From Clostridiales bacterium (GTDB taxonomy: Bacteria; Bacillota; Clostridia; Peptostreptococcales; Anaerovoracaceae): a stretch of 8,758 nucleotides of DNA. The translations under genes and the position numbers were made by a program. The stretch lies in the NCBI GenBank assembly GCA_012735285.1, contig JAAYHT010000235.1, forward strand, positions 1 to 8,758, given 5' to 3'. Below are positions 1 through 5,785 of the stretch, piece after piece. The notes beneath the pieces were generated by a model. It ran no database searches, was not told the origin of the DNA, and saw only the letters and a list, made by a program, of their open reading frames with translations. How positions within the stretch are numbered: the stretch's first letter is position 1; each line of letters begins with the position of its first letter.

Positions 1-118
1 CCAACACATCAAAAAAGAGACCAGTTACATTATATCCTTTTTCTTTTAACATTAAAGTAGCGGCCGTACTGTCAACGCCGCCACTTAAACCTAAAACTAC
101 CCTCTTATTCTTACTCAT
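1..118 (-). CDS. mnmA: tRNA 2-thiouridine(34) synthase MnmA, N-terminal fragment
   Basis: Only the first 39 or so residues are in the window; the gene runs off the left edge. The visible start reads MSKNKRVVLGLSGGVDS, containing the PP-loop ATP-binding motif SGGVDS that MnmA and related ATP pyrophosphatases use to adenylate their substrate. It continues with a hydrophobic helix and GYNVTGLFFD, the usual layout of an MnmA N-terminus. MnmA thiolates the wobble uridine of Lys, Glu and Gln tRNAs using sulfur delivered from IscS, and it lies directly after iscS and iscU here, which supports the name. The chosen ATG overlaps the end of iscU by 8 bases (ATGAGTAA). Three further in-frame ATGs lie upstream at 124, 130 and 136, so the start is not certain. 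Another PP-loop enzyme cannot be excluded from so short a piece, but context makes MnmA the best call. Confidence 0.78.
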   Translation of the reverse strand, partial: MSKNKRVVLGLSGGVDSTAATLMLKEKGYNVTGLFFDVL

Positions 119-557
119 CCTCATCCTCATCGTCATGACTAAACTCTTCGTCAGGATTAAATCCTTTCAAACCTTCTAATTCTAAATTATGTTTCTTAGC
201 ATAGTTGTAAATAGCTAGTTTTATAGCTTGTTCAGAGAGTACTGAACAGTGTATTTTAGGGCCTGGAAGCCCACCAAGCTCATCAACAAAGTTTTGATTA
301 GTTAGTTTTAATGCTTCTTCAAGGGTTTTTCCCTTAATCATCTCGGTTGCAACACTCGATGATGCAATAGCGGATCCACAGCCGAAGGTTCTAAATTTTG
401 CATCAACTATCACGTTATCTTCTATTTTAAGAGATACTTCCATAATATCTCCACATACAGGACTACCGAACTGTCCTATTGCATCTGCATTTTCTATGGT
501 ACCAACATTTCGGGGATTTGTGAAATGCTCCATTACTTTATCATTATACATTTTCAT
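111..557 (-). CDS. iscU: Fe-S cluster assembly scaffold protein IscU/NifU N-terminal type
   Basis: This 148-residue cytosolic scaffold receives sulfur from IscS and assembles iron-sulfur clusters for transfer to target proteins. It opens with the family signature YNDKVMEHFTNPRNVG. The three cluster-ligand cysteines are present: C35 in PVCGD (with D37), C60 in FGCGSAIASS and C104 in KIHCS, with H103 beside the last. The Asp after the first cysteine pair is the residue known to keep clusters labile in this family. It lacks the C-terminal Nfu domain of full-length NifU. An unusual acidic tail (HDDEDEDE) ends the protein; its GATGAG repeats also form the translation start region of mnmA. The ATG at 557 is preferred over the ATG at 551 because GGGAG lies 9 bases upstream. 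The gene follows iscS by 31 bases, so both are probably one transcript. Confidence 0.95.
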   Translation of the reverse strand: MKMYNDKVMEHFTNPRNVGTIENADAIGQFGSPVCGDIMEVSLKIEDNVIVDAKFRTFGCGSAIASSSVATEMIKGKTLEEALKLTNQNFVDELGGLPGPKIHCSVLSEQAIKLAIYNYAKKHNLELEGLKGFNPDEEFSHDDEDEDE

Positions 558-588
558 AAGTTTTGACTCCCTTCATTTCACATCTGGT

Positions 589-1782
589 CTAACAATTGCA
601 TACCTGAGCTGTTTTCATTACATTATCTTTATTGAACGGTGATATTTCTCTAAGTTTTTTAACTATTGCTTCCAATTCATCTAAAACATAATCAATATCT
701 TCTTTTGTAGTGAAATCTCCAATTGTAAAACGTATAGAGCTGTATACCTTTTCTACAGGTAGACCCATAGCCAGCAAAACATGTGATGGAGAAAAGCTTG
801 CCGATGAACAGGCCGAACCAGTAGAAGCATAAATCCCCTTATGGTCCATAGCTAATAGCAGAGCTTCTCCCTCTATATAGTTAAATACCATATTTATATT
901 CCCTGGTAAACGGTTTTCTAAACTACCATTAAGAGATACGTCAGGAATTCTCTTTGTAACTTCTGATATAAAATAGTTGCGCAATGTCTCAAGCTCTTTA
1001 ATATGACGGTCTAAATTCGCTTCTGCTAATTCGGCAGCTTTGCCGAAACCAACAATAGCGGGCACATTTTCTGTACCTGCTCTCTTTTTACGTTCCTGTC
1101 CCCCACCATGTATTAGATTAGGTATAACAAGTCCTTTTCTTATATATAAAGCTCCTATTCCTTTGGGACCATATATTTTATGCGATGACATCGACATTAG
1201 GTCAATTCCTAAGTCCTTAACATCGATTGGTACATTCCCAAGAGCTTGAACAGCATCTGTATGGAAAACAATATTGTGTTTTTTGGCAATTCTAGAGATT
1301 TCTTTTATGGGTTGAATTGCGCCCATTTCATTGTTTGCAAACATAATACTGATAAGGATAGTGTTATCAGTTATTGCTTCTTCAAGTTCTTCGATCGAAA
1401 TCCTGCCATTGCTGTCTACATTGAGGTATGTTACTTCATAGCCTTCTTTTTCTAAGAATTCGCATGTATGAAGTACTGCATGGTGCTCAATCTTGCTTGT
1501 TATAATATGATTTCCCTTATTCTTAAAAGCTCTAGCGGTTCCTATTATCGCCCAATTATCTGATTCGGTACCTCCCGATGTAAAGAATATTTCTCTGTCA
1601 GAGGCCCCAATAATATGTGCGACTCTACTTCTAGCTTTAGCTATAGCATCTTTAGCTTCAAAGCCTATTTCGTATAAACTAGAAGGATTTCCAAAATTCT
1701 CCGAGAAATATGGAAGCATCTCTTCTAGGACTTCTTTCTTAACAGGTGTGGTGGCAGAGTAGTCAAGGTATATTTGTTTCAA
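589..1782 (-). CDS. iscS: Cysteine desulfurase IscS/NifS
   Basis: This PLP enzyme converts L-cysteine to L-alanine and passes the sulfur, as a persulfide, to IscU and to tRNA-thiolation enzymes such as MnmA. The 397-residue protein starts KQIYLDYSATTPV, the standard class V aminotransferase opening. Visible key residues are H101 in SKIEHHAV, D176 and Q179 in HTDAVQALG, the PLP-binding lysine K202 in SMSSHKIYG, and the catalytic cysteine C325 in STGSACSS on the mobile loop. The C-terminus ends in CNC, an extra cysteine pair. An open frame extends to an ATG at 1806, but AAGGAGGG sits at 1790-1797, inside that extension and 7 bases before a TTG at 1782. That TTG gives the usual family N-terminus, so it is chosen. 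No iscR/Rrf2 regulator gene precedes it, unlike many isc operons. It is first in the iscS-iscU-mnmA unit. Confidence 0.96.
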   Translation of the reverse strand: MKQIYLDYSATTPVKKEVLEEMLPYFSENFGNPSSLYEIGFEAKDAIAKARSRVAHIIGASDREIFFTSGGTESDNWAIIGTARAFKNKGNHIITSKIEHHAVLHTCEFLEKEGYEVTYLNVDSNGRISIEELEEAITDNTILISIMFANNEMGAIQPIKEISRIAKKHNIVFHTDAVQALGNVPIDVKDLGIDLMSMSSHKIYGPKGIGALYIRKGLVIPNLIHGGGQERKKRAGTENVPAIVGFGKAAELAEANLDRHIKELETLRNYFISEVTKRIPDVSLNGSLENRLPGNINMVFNYIEGEALLLAMDHKGIYASTGSACSSASFSPSHVLLAMGLPVEKVYSSIRFTIGDFTTKEDIDYVLDELEAIVKKLREISPFNKDNVMKTAQVCNC

Positions 1783-1821
1783 TAATTTGCCCTCCTTAAA
1801 ATACATATACTAACGTAGAAT

Positions 1822-1849
1822 ATTATACCATTCTTTTATCAAAGATAAA
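1822..1849 (-). promoter_or_regulatory. Predicted sigma-A promoter of iscS-iscU-mnmA, extended -10 type
   Basis: On the minus strand a perfect TATAAT (1822-1827) is preceded by TGG (1828-1830), the extended -10 element. A weak -35 candidate, TTTATC at 1844-1849, lies 16 bases further upstream. It sits in the 99-base gap between the upstream stop and the iscS TTG start, about 40 bases before the start. The strong extended -10 compensates for a poor -35. No dyad resembling a known iron-sulfur regulator site is evident. Prediction from sequence only. Confidence 0.55.
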
Positions 1850-1881
1850 CTATATTATTAAATTTTCACGAAATCGATTCT

Positions 1882-2334
1882 TTATTCAGAAATAGGAGTT
1901 ATATCTGATAGTTTATAAATTTTTCCGAATGATTTCAATGATATATTGTAATTTATTCTCTGAGAATATTCACCTTCTAAGCCTACCATTAACCACATAA
2001 TCTCAGTTTGATAAGATAAATAGTTATAAAGACTTGTTGTTTGTTTTAAAGAAATAAATCGCATGTCCTTAATCCTATCAATTCCTGTATCTTCCATATC
2101 TCTTAATGATATGATATCTGATTCTAAAAGCGGATGCGTCTCTATCTTGTAGAGCCTTTCTTCTGCTTCCTCTATACTCATATTTCCATATAGTGCTTCC
2201 TGCATTATGCTTGTCCTTTCTCTCATCAGACTTTTTACGACTGCCGTTTTAGATTCATTTATATATCCTGGAAACAAACCTATGAAGATAATGATTATAA
2301 AGGGTAAGACGAAAATGTTAATATAGCGTTTCAT
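1882..2334 (-). CDS. Hypothetical protein with one N-terminal membrane segment
   Basis: I do not recognise this 150-residue protein. It starts with MKRYINIF followed by a hydrophobic stretch (about residues 4-24) rich in Ile and Phe, which could be an uncleaved membrane anchor or a signal peptide, putting the rest outside the membrane. Residues 30-70 are charged and probably helical (ERTSIMQEALYG, SIEEAEERLYKIE). The C-terminal part (about 95-145) looks like alternating strands (EIMWLMVGLEG, RINYNISLKSF), which hints at a small mixed alpha/beta domain. There are no cysteines and no catalytic motif I can name. The ATG at 2334 has GAGGTGG four bases upstream, which makes real translation likely. 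It lies between spo0A and iscS but is separated from spo0A by two hairpins, so it is probably transcribed apart from both. Function unknown; a sporulation role is only a guess from location. Confidence 0.7.
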   Translation of the reverse strand: MKRYINIFVLPFIIIIFIGLFPGYINESKTAVVKSLMRERTSIMQEALYGNMSIEEAEERLYKIETHPLLESDIISLRDMEDTGIDRIKDMRFISLKQTTSLYNYLSYQTEIMWLMVGLEGEYSQRINYNISLKSFGKIYKLSDITPISE

Positions 2335-2366
2335 TATGCCACCTCAATAAAAAATAGTTCGTATCC

Positions 2367-2372
2367 ATTATA
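2367..2372 (-). promoter_or_regulatory. Possible -10 element (TATAAT) before the hypothetical gene
   Basis: A perfect TATAAT on the minus strand sits 33 bases before the ATG at 2334, immediately after the T-rich tail of the 2381-2409 hairpin. I find no convincing -35 at 16-18 bases and no TGn extension, so in an AT-rich region this may be chance. If real, it would give the 150-residue gene its own short leader. Confidence 0.25.
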
Positions 2373-2409
2373 AAAATAAAACAACGAGAATTTTGTTTAT
2401 TCTCGTTGT
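2371..2409 (-). terminator. Hairpin with T-rich tail between spo0A and the hypothetical gene
   Basis: A perfect 10-base inverted repeat, ACAACGAGAA with TTCTCGTTGT (2381-2390 and 2400-2409), encloses a 9-base loop. On the minus strand it is followed by TTTATTTTTA, the form of an intrinsic terminator. It lies 50 bases after the stronger spo0A terminator, so it may be a backup. Alternatively it is a leader hairpin (attenuator) of the downstream gene, if that gene's promoter lies between the two hairpins. Confidence 0.6.
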
Positions 2410-2455
2410 CGTAAATAAATTTCCTTAATTCTAAACTCAAAGTGGCAAACCCTAA

Positions 2456-2495
2456 TAAAAACTCTTCTTACATGTTGATAAGATAAGAAGAGTTT
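2456..2495 (-). terminator. Rho-independent terminator of spo0A
   Basis: A perfect 12-base inverted repeat (AAACTCTTCTTA at 2459-2470 and TAAGAAGAGTTT at 2484-2495) encloses a 13-base loop. On the minus strand the second arm runs into TTTTTATTA. It begins 27 bases after the spo0A stop codon, the expected place for the gene's terminator. Confidence 0.82.
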
Positions 2496-2522
2496 ATGAG
2501 CTAATAAATGTAATAAATAATA

Positions 2523-3320
2523 TTAAGACACTTTTCTTTCTAATCTTAATTTATCTGCTATAATCGCTATGAATTCGCTATTTGTGGGTTTTCCCTTATC
2601 ATTGTGAACTGTATAGCCGAAGAGATTGTTGATTGTTTCTATTTTACCCCTATTCCATGCTACTTCTATTGCATGGCGGATTGCTCGTTCTACCCTGCTA
2701 GGAGTAGTATTATTTAGCTTAGCAATTGCTGGATATAGTTCTTTTGTGACTGCCCCCAATAGATCCATATCTTCTACTACCATTGTGATTGCATTTCTTA
2801 GATACTGATACCCTTTGATGTGAGCTGGAACACCGACTTCATGAATGATATTAGTAATATCTACTTCTAAATCATTTAGTTTCTTTTCTTCGTTACATAG
2901 GACGGCTTTAGAGGTGTTATTACGACTTGCTTGTGAACTAGTTTCAGCGTTACCGGACAATTGCTTTATACGTTTTGCCAATATATTTAAATCAAATGGC
3001 TTAACCACATAGTATTCTGCACCTAGATTAATTGCTTTTTGGGTGATGGATTCCTGTCCGACAGCAGATAGTACTATTACTCTTGGCATATGATCTAGGT
3101 CAATTGAGTTTAGACGCTCTAATACTCCCAAACCATCTAAATAAGGCATTATCATGTCCAGTAATAGGATATCAGGTTTGTTCTTTAATACTAAATCTAT
3201 AGTTTGCATGCCATCATGAGCTGTAAATATAACTTCTATTTCATCTTGGGTTTCAAAAAAGTCAGTTAGGATATTACAGAAATCTTTATTATCGTCCGCG
3301 ATGCCAACAGTAACTTTCAC
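2523..3320 (-). CDS. spo0A: Stage 0 sporulation response regulator Spo0A
   Basis: Spo0A is the master switch for entry into sporulation. When phosphorylated it binds 0A boxes and turns early sporulation genes on or off. This 265-residue protein has a receiver domain (about 1-122) with the acidic pocket D9-D10, phosphoacceptor D55 in LLLDMIMP, switch residue S85 in VLSAVG and K107 in VVKPFD. A Ser/Asn-rich linker (about 123-148) leads to the Spo0A C-terminal DNA-binding domain. That domain carries the signature recognition helix TPSRVERAIRHAIEVAW at about 206-222 and NSEFIAIIADKLRL near the end. Length matches the family. Translation starts at GTG (3320), with AAAGGGGG ending 9 bases upstream; no in-frame ATG fits. 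It follows spoIVB, the order conserved in Bacillus and Clostridia, and has its own promoter, an upstream 0A box and a downstream terminator. Confidence 0.98.
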   Translation of the reverse strand: MKVTVGIADDNKDFCNILTDFFETQDEIEVIFTAHDGMQTIDLVLKNKPDILLLDMIMPYLDGLGVLERLNSIDLDHMPRVIVLSAVGQESITQKAINLGAEYYVVKPFDLNILAKRIKQLSGNAETSSQASRNNTSKAVLCNEEKKLNDLEVDITNIIHEVGVPAHIKGYQYLRNAITMVVEDMDLLGAVTKELYPAIAKLNNTTPSRVERAIRHAIEVAWNRGKIETINNLFGYTVHNDKGKPTNSEFIAIIADKLRLERKVS

Positions 3321-3385
3321 ATTTACATTCCCCCTTTAAAGACGAGATTACACAATTTTTTTAAGATTTAAATAATTCTTAATTA

Positions 3386-3414
3386 ATAATATAAAATTAT
3401 GGAAGATTTTGCAA
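3386..3414 (-). promoter_or_regulatory. Predicted sigma-A-type promoter of spo0A
   Basis: On the minus strand TTGCAA (3409-3414, 4 of 6 matches to TTGACA) is followed after 17 bases by TATTAT (3386-3391, 5 of 6 matches to TATAAT). Transcription would start near 3379, giving a leader of about 60 bases before the GTG. I looked for a sigma-H promoter, which drives the sporulation-phase spo0A promoter in Bacillus. A GAATT occurs nearby, but no AGGAWWT-like -35 lies at the right distance. Confidence 0.5.
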
Positions 3415-3445
3415 TGGAATTATTTTGTTTTTATTACTTACATTG

Positions 3446-3460
3446 TGTCATAATTCGACA
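3446..3460 (-). promoter_or_regulatory. Candidate Spo0A-binding site (0A box) upstream of spo0A
   Basis: The minus strand reads TGTCGAA at 3454-3460, an exact match to the core of the 0A box (consensus TTTGTCGAA). A partly matching inverted copy, TGTCATA, follows on the other strand at 3446-3452, so the 15 bases form an imperfect dyad. It lies one base after the spoIVB stop codon and about 40 bases before the predicted spo0A -35. Autoregulation of spo0A through such boxes is established in Bacillus; its operation here is inferred. Confidence 0.6.
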
Positions 3461-3461
3461 T

Positions 3462-4579
3462 TTAATCAATTTGCTGCAGCATCCATTCTATAAAAATTCC
3501 ATATCCTTTTGTTGGATCATTTACAAAAACATGCGTAACAGCTCCTATAATTTTGTCATTTTGAATGATTGGACTACCGCTCATTCCCTGTACAATGCCG
3601 CCTGTTTTTTTGAGTAATTCTTCATCAGTCACACTAATTACCATACTTTTAGTTTTAGGCTTAGCTTGCTTTTCTATCTTATCAATGTTGATTTCATATT
3701 TCTTTACAATATTTTTATCAAGTGTTGTTAGTATATATGCAGGTCCTAATTCTACTTCATCTTGATATCCAATTGACAAAGGTTCAGGATATATTGGATT
3801 CTCAATGTCTTTATAAGTTGTGCCAAAAATACCAAATCTAGTATTTTTCAGTAAATCTCCTAGAGGATCATCTGCTTCATAGAATATACCTCTTATTTCT
3901 CCAGGAATTCCCGCAGTTCCTTGTTTCACAGATTCAACACTTGCGCTTAAAAGCTTCCCATCTCTAACTTTTAACACATGTCCAGTATCGGGGTCGGTAA
4001 TAGCATGTCCTAAAGCTCCGAAAGTTTTATTTTCAGGATTATAGAATGTTAAAGTGCCAAGACCTGCGGTTTTATTTCTAACCCAGACCCCTATTTTATA
4101 CATATTGTCATCTGCTGATTGGACTGGAGTAACAGTCAAATGTATTATATTACCTCTTCTACTTACCTTTAGCCTTATATCTCCTTTAAGACTGTTTACT
4201 ATTTTTTGGACTTCTTCAGCACTATCAACAGGAATATTATTTATCTCTAAAATACTATCTCCAATTTCAAGCCCGGCATCTAATCCTGGATTTATTGTTT
4301 CTCCTGTACTGTATCAATTTCCTGCAGACCTACGACTAAAACACCTTTTACATCCATCCTTACGCCTATAGAGTGTCCCCCGGGTATTACTTTGGTTTCA
4401 GGTAATACGCTAATGGTTACATCTTTTAAAGGTAAACTTATGACCCTGGTTTGATCTGCAAATATTTTAATTTGGTCAGGAATACTGTATAAAATAATTC
4501 CACTTGCAAGGAGCACAGAAAAAAATATAGAGAAAATGAAGTATAGCGATTTCTTTATACGGTTTTTTCTATTTTCCAT
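3462..4579 (-). pseudogene. spoIVB: SpoIVB S55 peptidase gene with one frameshift
   Basis: SpoIVB is a forespore-secreted serine protease that, in Bacillus, cleaves SpoIVFA and so releases SpoIVFB to process pro-sigma-K. Two frames together make the whole protein. Bases 4579-4292 encode a membrane segment (about residues 11-31) and the lead into the PDZ domain (PGGHSIGVRMDVKGVLVVG), then run into a TAA. From about 4313 the adjacent frame continues TGETINPGLDAGLEIGD, the rest of the PDZ domain, and then the S55 domain to 3462. The protease triad is intact: His in GALGHAITD, Asp in VTDEELL and Ser in GMSGSPIIQ, with His-Asp and Asp-Ser spacings (127 and 15) that agree with Bacillus H236, D363 and S378 as I recall them. 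One added base would restore about 372 residues, somewhat shorter than Bacillus SpoIVB. The start ATG lies 6 bases after the previous stop, with GGGAG 10 bases upstream. Whether this is a true mutation or a sequencing error cannot be told here. Confidence 0.88.
4292..4313 (-). other. Frameshift interval in spoIVB
   Basis: The upstream frame ends at TAA (4292-4294) and the downstream frame is open only from 4313, because a TGA lies at 4314-4316. The break therefore falls within these 22 bases. The simplest reading is one lost base near 4307-4312, in GATACAGTACAGG: adding one base gives Asp-Thr-Val-Thr-Gly-Glu, a natural lead into TGETINPG. There is no long homopolymer and no X-XXY-YYZ slippery heptamer, so programmed frameshifting looks unlikely. 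Confidence 0.85.
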
Positions 4580-4585
4580 ACAGTA

Positions 4586-5014
4586 TTAACTCCCGAAATC
4601 CTGAAGGAGTTCTTCTAACTCCTCTACTGATTTTTTTATGATTCCGTTGGAAAATAGAGACTGATCAGTATTACTGAGCAGATCATAATTAATATCAGTG
4701 TTCCTAACAAAGGTTTTTTCTCCGTTTTCATCGATGTAGTAAATAGAAATCACTCGGTTTTCCTCTTTGATTAAATAATAAGGTTCATTTTTCTCTATAT
4801 TAGTCTCCTCTTTTTCATCGGTTACTGTTTGAATTGATTTTTCATTTGATGGTGTCTCGCCTACTATTTTATTAACTTCGGCATCTTTTCCAGATTCCTC
4901 ATTAGGTTTTATTAAATCAGTTGATTGATTTATCAGATAACCGAAACATAATAATGCAATTACTAGGATTAAAAACCATCTTCTTTTCCAAAATATTCTT
5001 CGTCGACTAAACAT
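4586..5014 (-). CDS. Membrane-anchored protein with BofC-like C-terminal domain
   Basis: This 142-residue protein has a basic start (FSRRRIFWKRRW), one membrane segment at about residues 13-28, and a charged, low-complexity linker to about 76. A small C-terminal domain follows: PYYLIKEENRVISIYYIDENG, then TDINYDLL, DQSLFSNGI and VEELEELLQDF. Strands with an ExxG turn, a D-x-x-x-L-x-x-x-D segment, then GI and a final EELxxLLxDF helix match my recollection of the BofC C-terminal domain. BofC in Bacillus is a forespore protein that restrains SpoIVB. Here the gene lies directly before spoIVB, ending 6 bases before its ATG, with the spoIVB binding site overlapping the stop, so translation is probably coupled. 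The frame is open to a TTG at 5044, but GAGGTG six bases before the ATG at 5014 fixes the start there. The family match is by eye only. Confidence 0.72.
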   Translation of the reverse strand: MFSRRRIFWKRRWFLILVIALLCFGYLINQSTDLIKPNEESGKDAEVNKIVGETPSNEKSIQTVTDEKEETNIEKNEPYYLIKEENRVISIYYIDENGEKTFVRNTDINYDLLSNTDQSLFSNGIIKKSVEELEELLQDFGS

Positions 5015-5056
5015 TAGCCTCACCTCATATGATAGTGTTGGCAAAAGAAAATGGTT

Positions 5057-5722
5057 TTATTCTACAGTTATAAAATTCTTGAGGTTTTCAAATGTTTTTT
5101 CCCCTATTCCGCTGACATTCATGATATCTTCTATTTTATTGAATCTCCCATGCTTATTGCGATACTCAATAATTTTCTCTGCCGTTGATGGTCCTACTCC
5201 TCTTAATTGTTGCAATTGAATACTATTTGCAGTGTTTAGATTTACCTTGCTATTCTTATTTTGATTTGAAGAATTTGCTGTTGTATTACCTCCAATATAA
5301 TCACTTCCTGCCTTTGTTCCCGATTGTTCTTCCATAGCCTTTACTTCTTCTTTAGACGGGATATATATTTTCATTTCGTCTTGTAGTATGGCTGCAAGAT
5401 TTGTGTTTCTAGTATCTGCTTCCTCAGTTAAACCTCCGGCCAATTCAATAGCTTCATAAACCCGACTTCCTTTTGTCAGAATATATACTGATGGATTATT
5501 AACCTCTCCAGCAAGTTCAACTACAATGGTTTCTTGAATTACCGGAGTGGTTTCCAAATCTCCTTCTTCTAATTTTTCATCAATTATTGAATCACTCTCA
5601 GAAATCTCAATCAAGTCATCTTTCTCAGGTTCTTTAAGCAAAAATAAAGCCAAGGCAATTACAAGTATAACAACACCTATAATTGCCTTTGGTGGTACTT
5701 TCCCTTTAATGGTAATATTCAC
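5057..5722 (-). CDS. comEA: ComEA-type DNA-binding membrane protein
   Basis: ComEA binds double-stranded DNA at the outer face of the membrane during natural transformation. The 221-residue protein has a short cytosolic start, a membrane segment at about 11-29, an acidic spacer, and an SLBB-type domain at about 65-122 (IVVELAGEVNNPSVYIL, VYEAIELAGGLTEEAD). A Ser/Asn/Lys linker follows. It ends in a tandem helix-hairpin-helix domain (about 158-221) with VNLNTANSIQLQQLRGVGPSTAEKII and NVSGIGEKTFENL, the DNA-backbone-binding part. GTG at 5722 is chosen because AAGGAG lies 9 bases upstream; the longer frame from TTG 5746 would contain that site. It has its own near-perfect promoter. No comEB or comEC follows in the window; the BofC-like gene comes next after 42 bases, so comEA here is separated from its usual competence partners. 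Confidence 0.93.
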   Translation of the reverse strand: MNITIKGKVPPKAIIGVVILVIALALFLLKEPEKDDLIEISESDSIIDEKLEEGDLETTPVIQETIVVELAGEVNNPSVYILTKGSRVYEAIELAGGLTEEADTRNTNLAAILQDEMKIYIPSKEEVKAMEEQSGTKAGSDYIGGNTTANSSNQNKNSKVNLNTANSIQLQQLRGVGPSTAEKIIEYRNKHGRFNKIEDIMNVSGIGEKTFENLKNFITVE

Positions 5723-5761
5723 AGATATCATCTCCTTTTTTGACAATAACTGTGAATATTA
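5713..5761 (-). repeat. Inverted repeat enclosing the comEA ribosome binding site and start
   Basis: Perfect 12-base arms, TAATATTCACAG at 5713-5724 and CTGTGAATATTA at 5750-5761, are separated by 25 bases. On the minus strand the right-hand arm overlaps the -10 box, the spacer holds the AAGGAG binding site, and the left-hand arm contains the GTG start codon. It could be an operator, or in longer read-through transcripts a hairpin that hides the start codon. Confidence 0.7.
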
Positions 5762-5785
5762 TATCAAAATGTAATATTATGTCAA
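5758..5785 (-). promoter_or_regulatory. Consensus sigma-A promoter of comEA
   Basis: On the minus strand a perfect TTGACA (5780-5785) and a perfect TATAAT (5758-5763) are separated by 16 bases. The -35 box doubles as the last two sense codons of the upstream DUF2344 gene (TTG ACA, then TAA). Transcription would begin near 5751, leaving a leader of about 30 bases before the comEA GTG. It probably also feeds the BofC-like gene and spoIVB, since no terminator is visible between them. Confidence 0.8.

Noticed and set aside
1040..1455. Two 69-codon plus-strand open frames inside iscS
   Set aside because: They lie antisense within a strongly conserved gene, have no ribosome binding site or recognisable domain, and look like shadows.
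2410..2458. TTGAGT-17-TATTTA as a promoter for the hypothetical gene
   Set aside because: Only 4 of 6 and 3 of 6 matches, which is expected by chance at this base composition.
3371..3385. GAATT as a sigma-H -10 for spo0A
   Set aside because: No AGGAWWT-like -35 is found 12-14 bases upstream, and GAATT is common in AT-rich DNA.
3415..3450. Imperfect hairpin (CAATG...CATTG) between spoIVB and spo0A as a terminator
   Set aside because: The stem has several mismatches and no T-run follows on the minus strand.
4137..4139. TTG at 4139 as the start of a separate SpoIVB-like protease gene
   Set aside because: The same frame is open and clearly encodes PDZ-domain sequence for 56 codons further upstream, to about 4307, and the TTG has no well-spaced binding site. 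It is an artefact of the frameshift.
5033..5063. Possible forespore sigma-G-like promoter (AGAATA, 18 bases, AACACTA) before the BofC-like gene
   Set aside because: The -10 lacks its leading C and the implied transcript start would lie at or inside the ribosome binding site. Suggestive given the gene's expected timing, but too weak to list as a feature.
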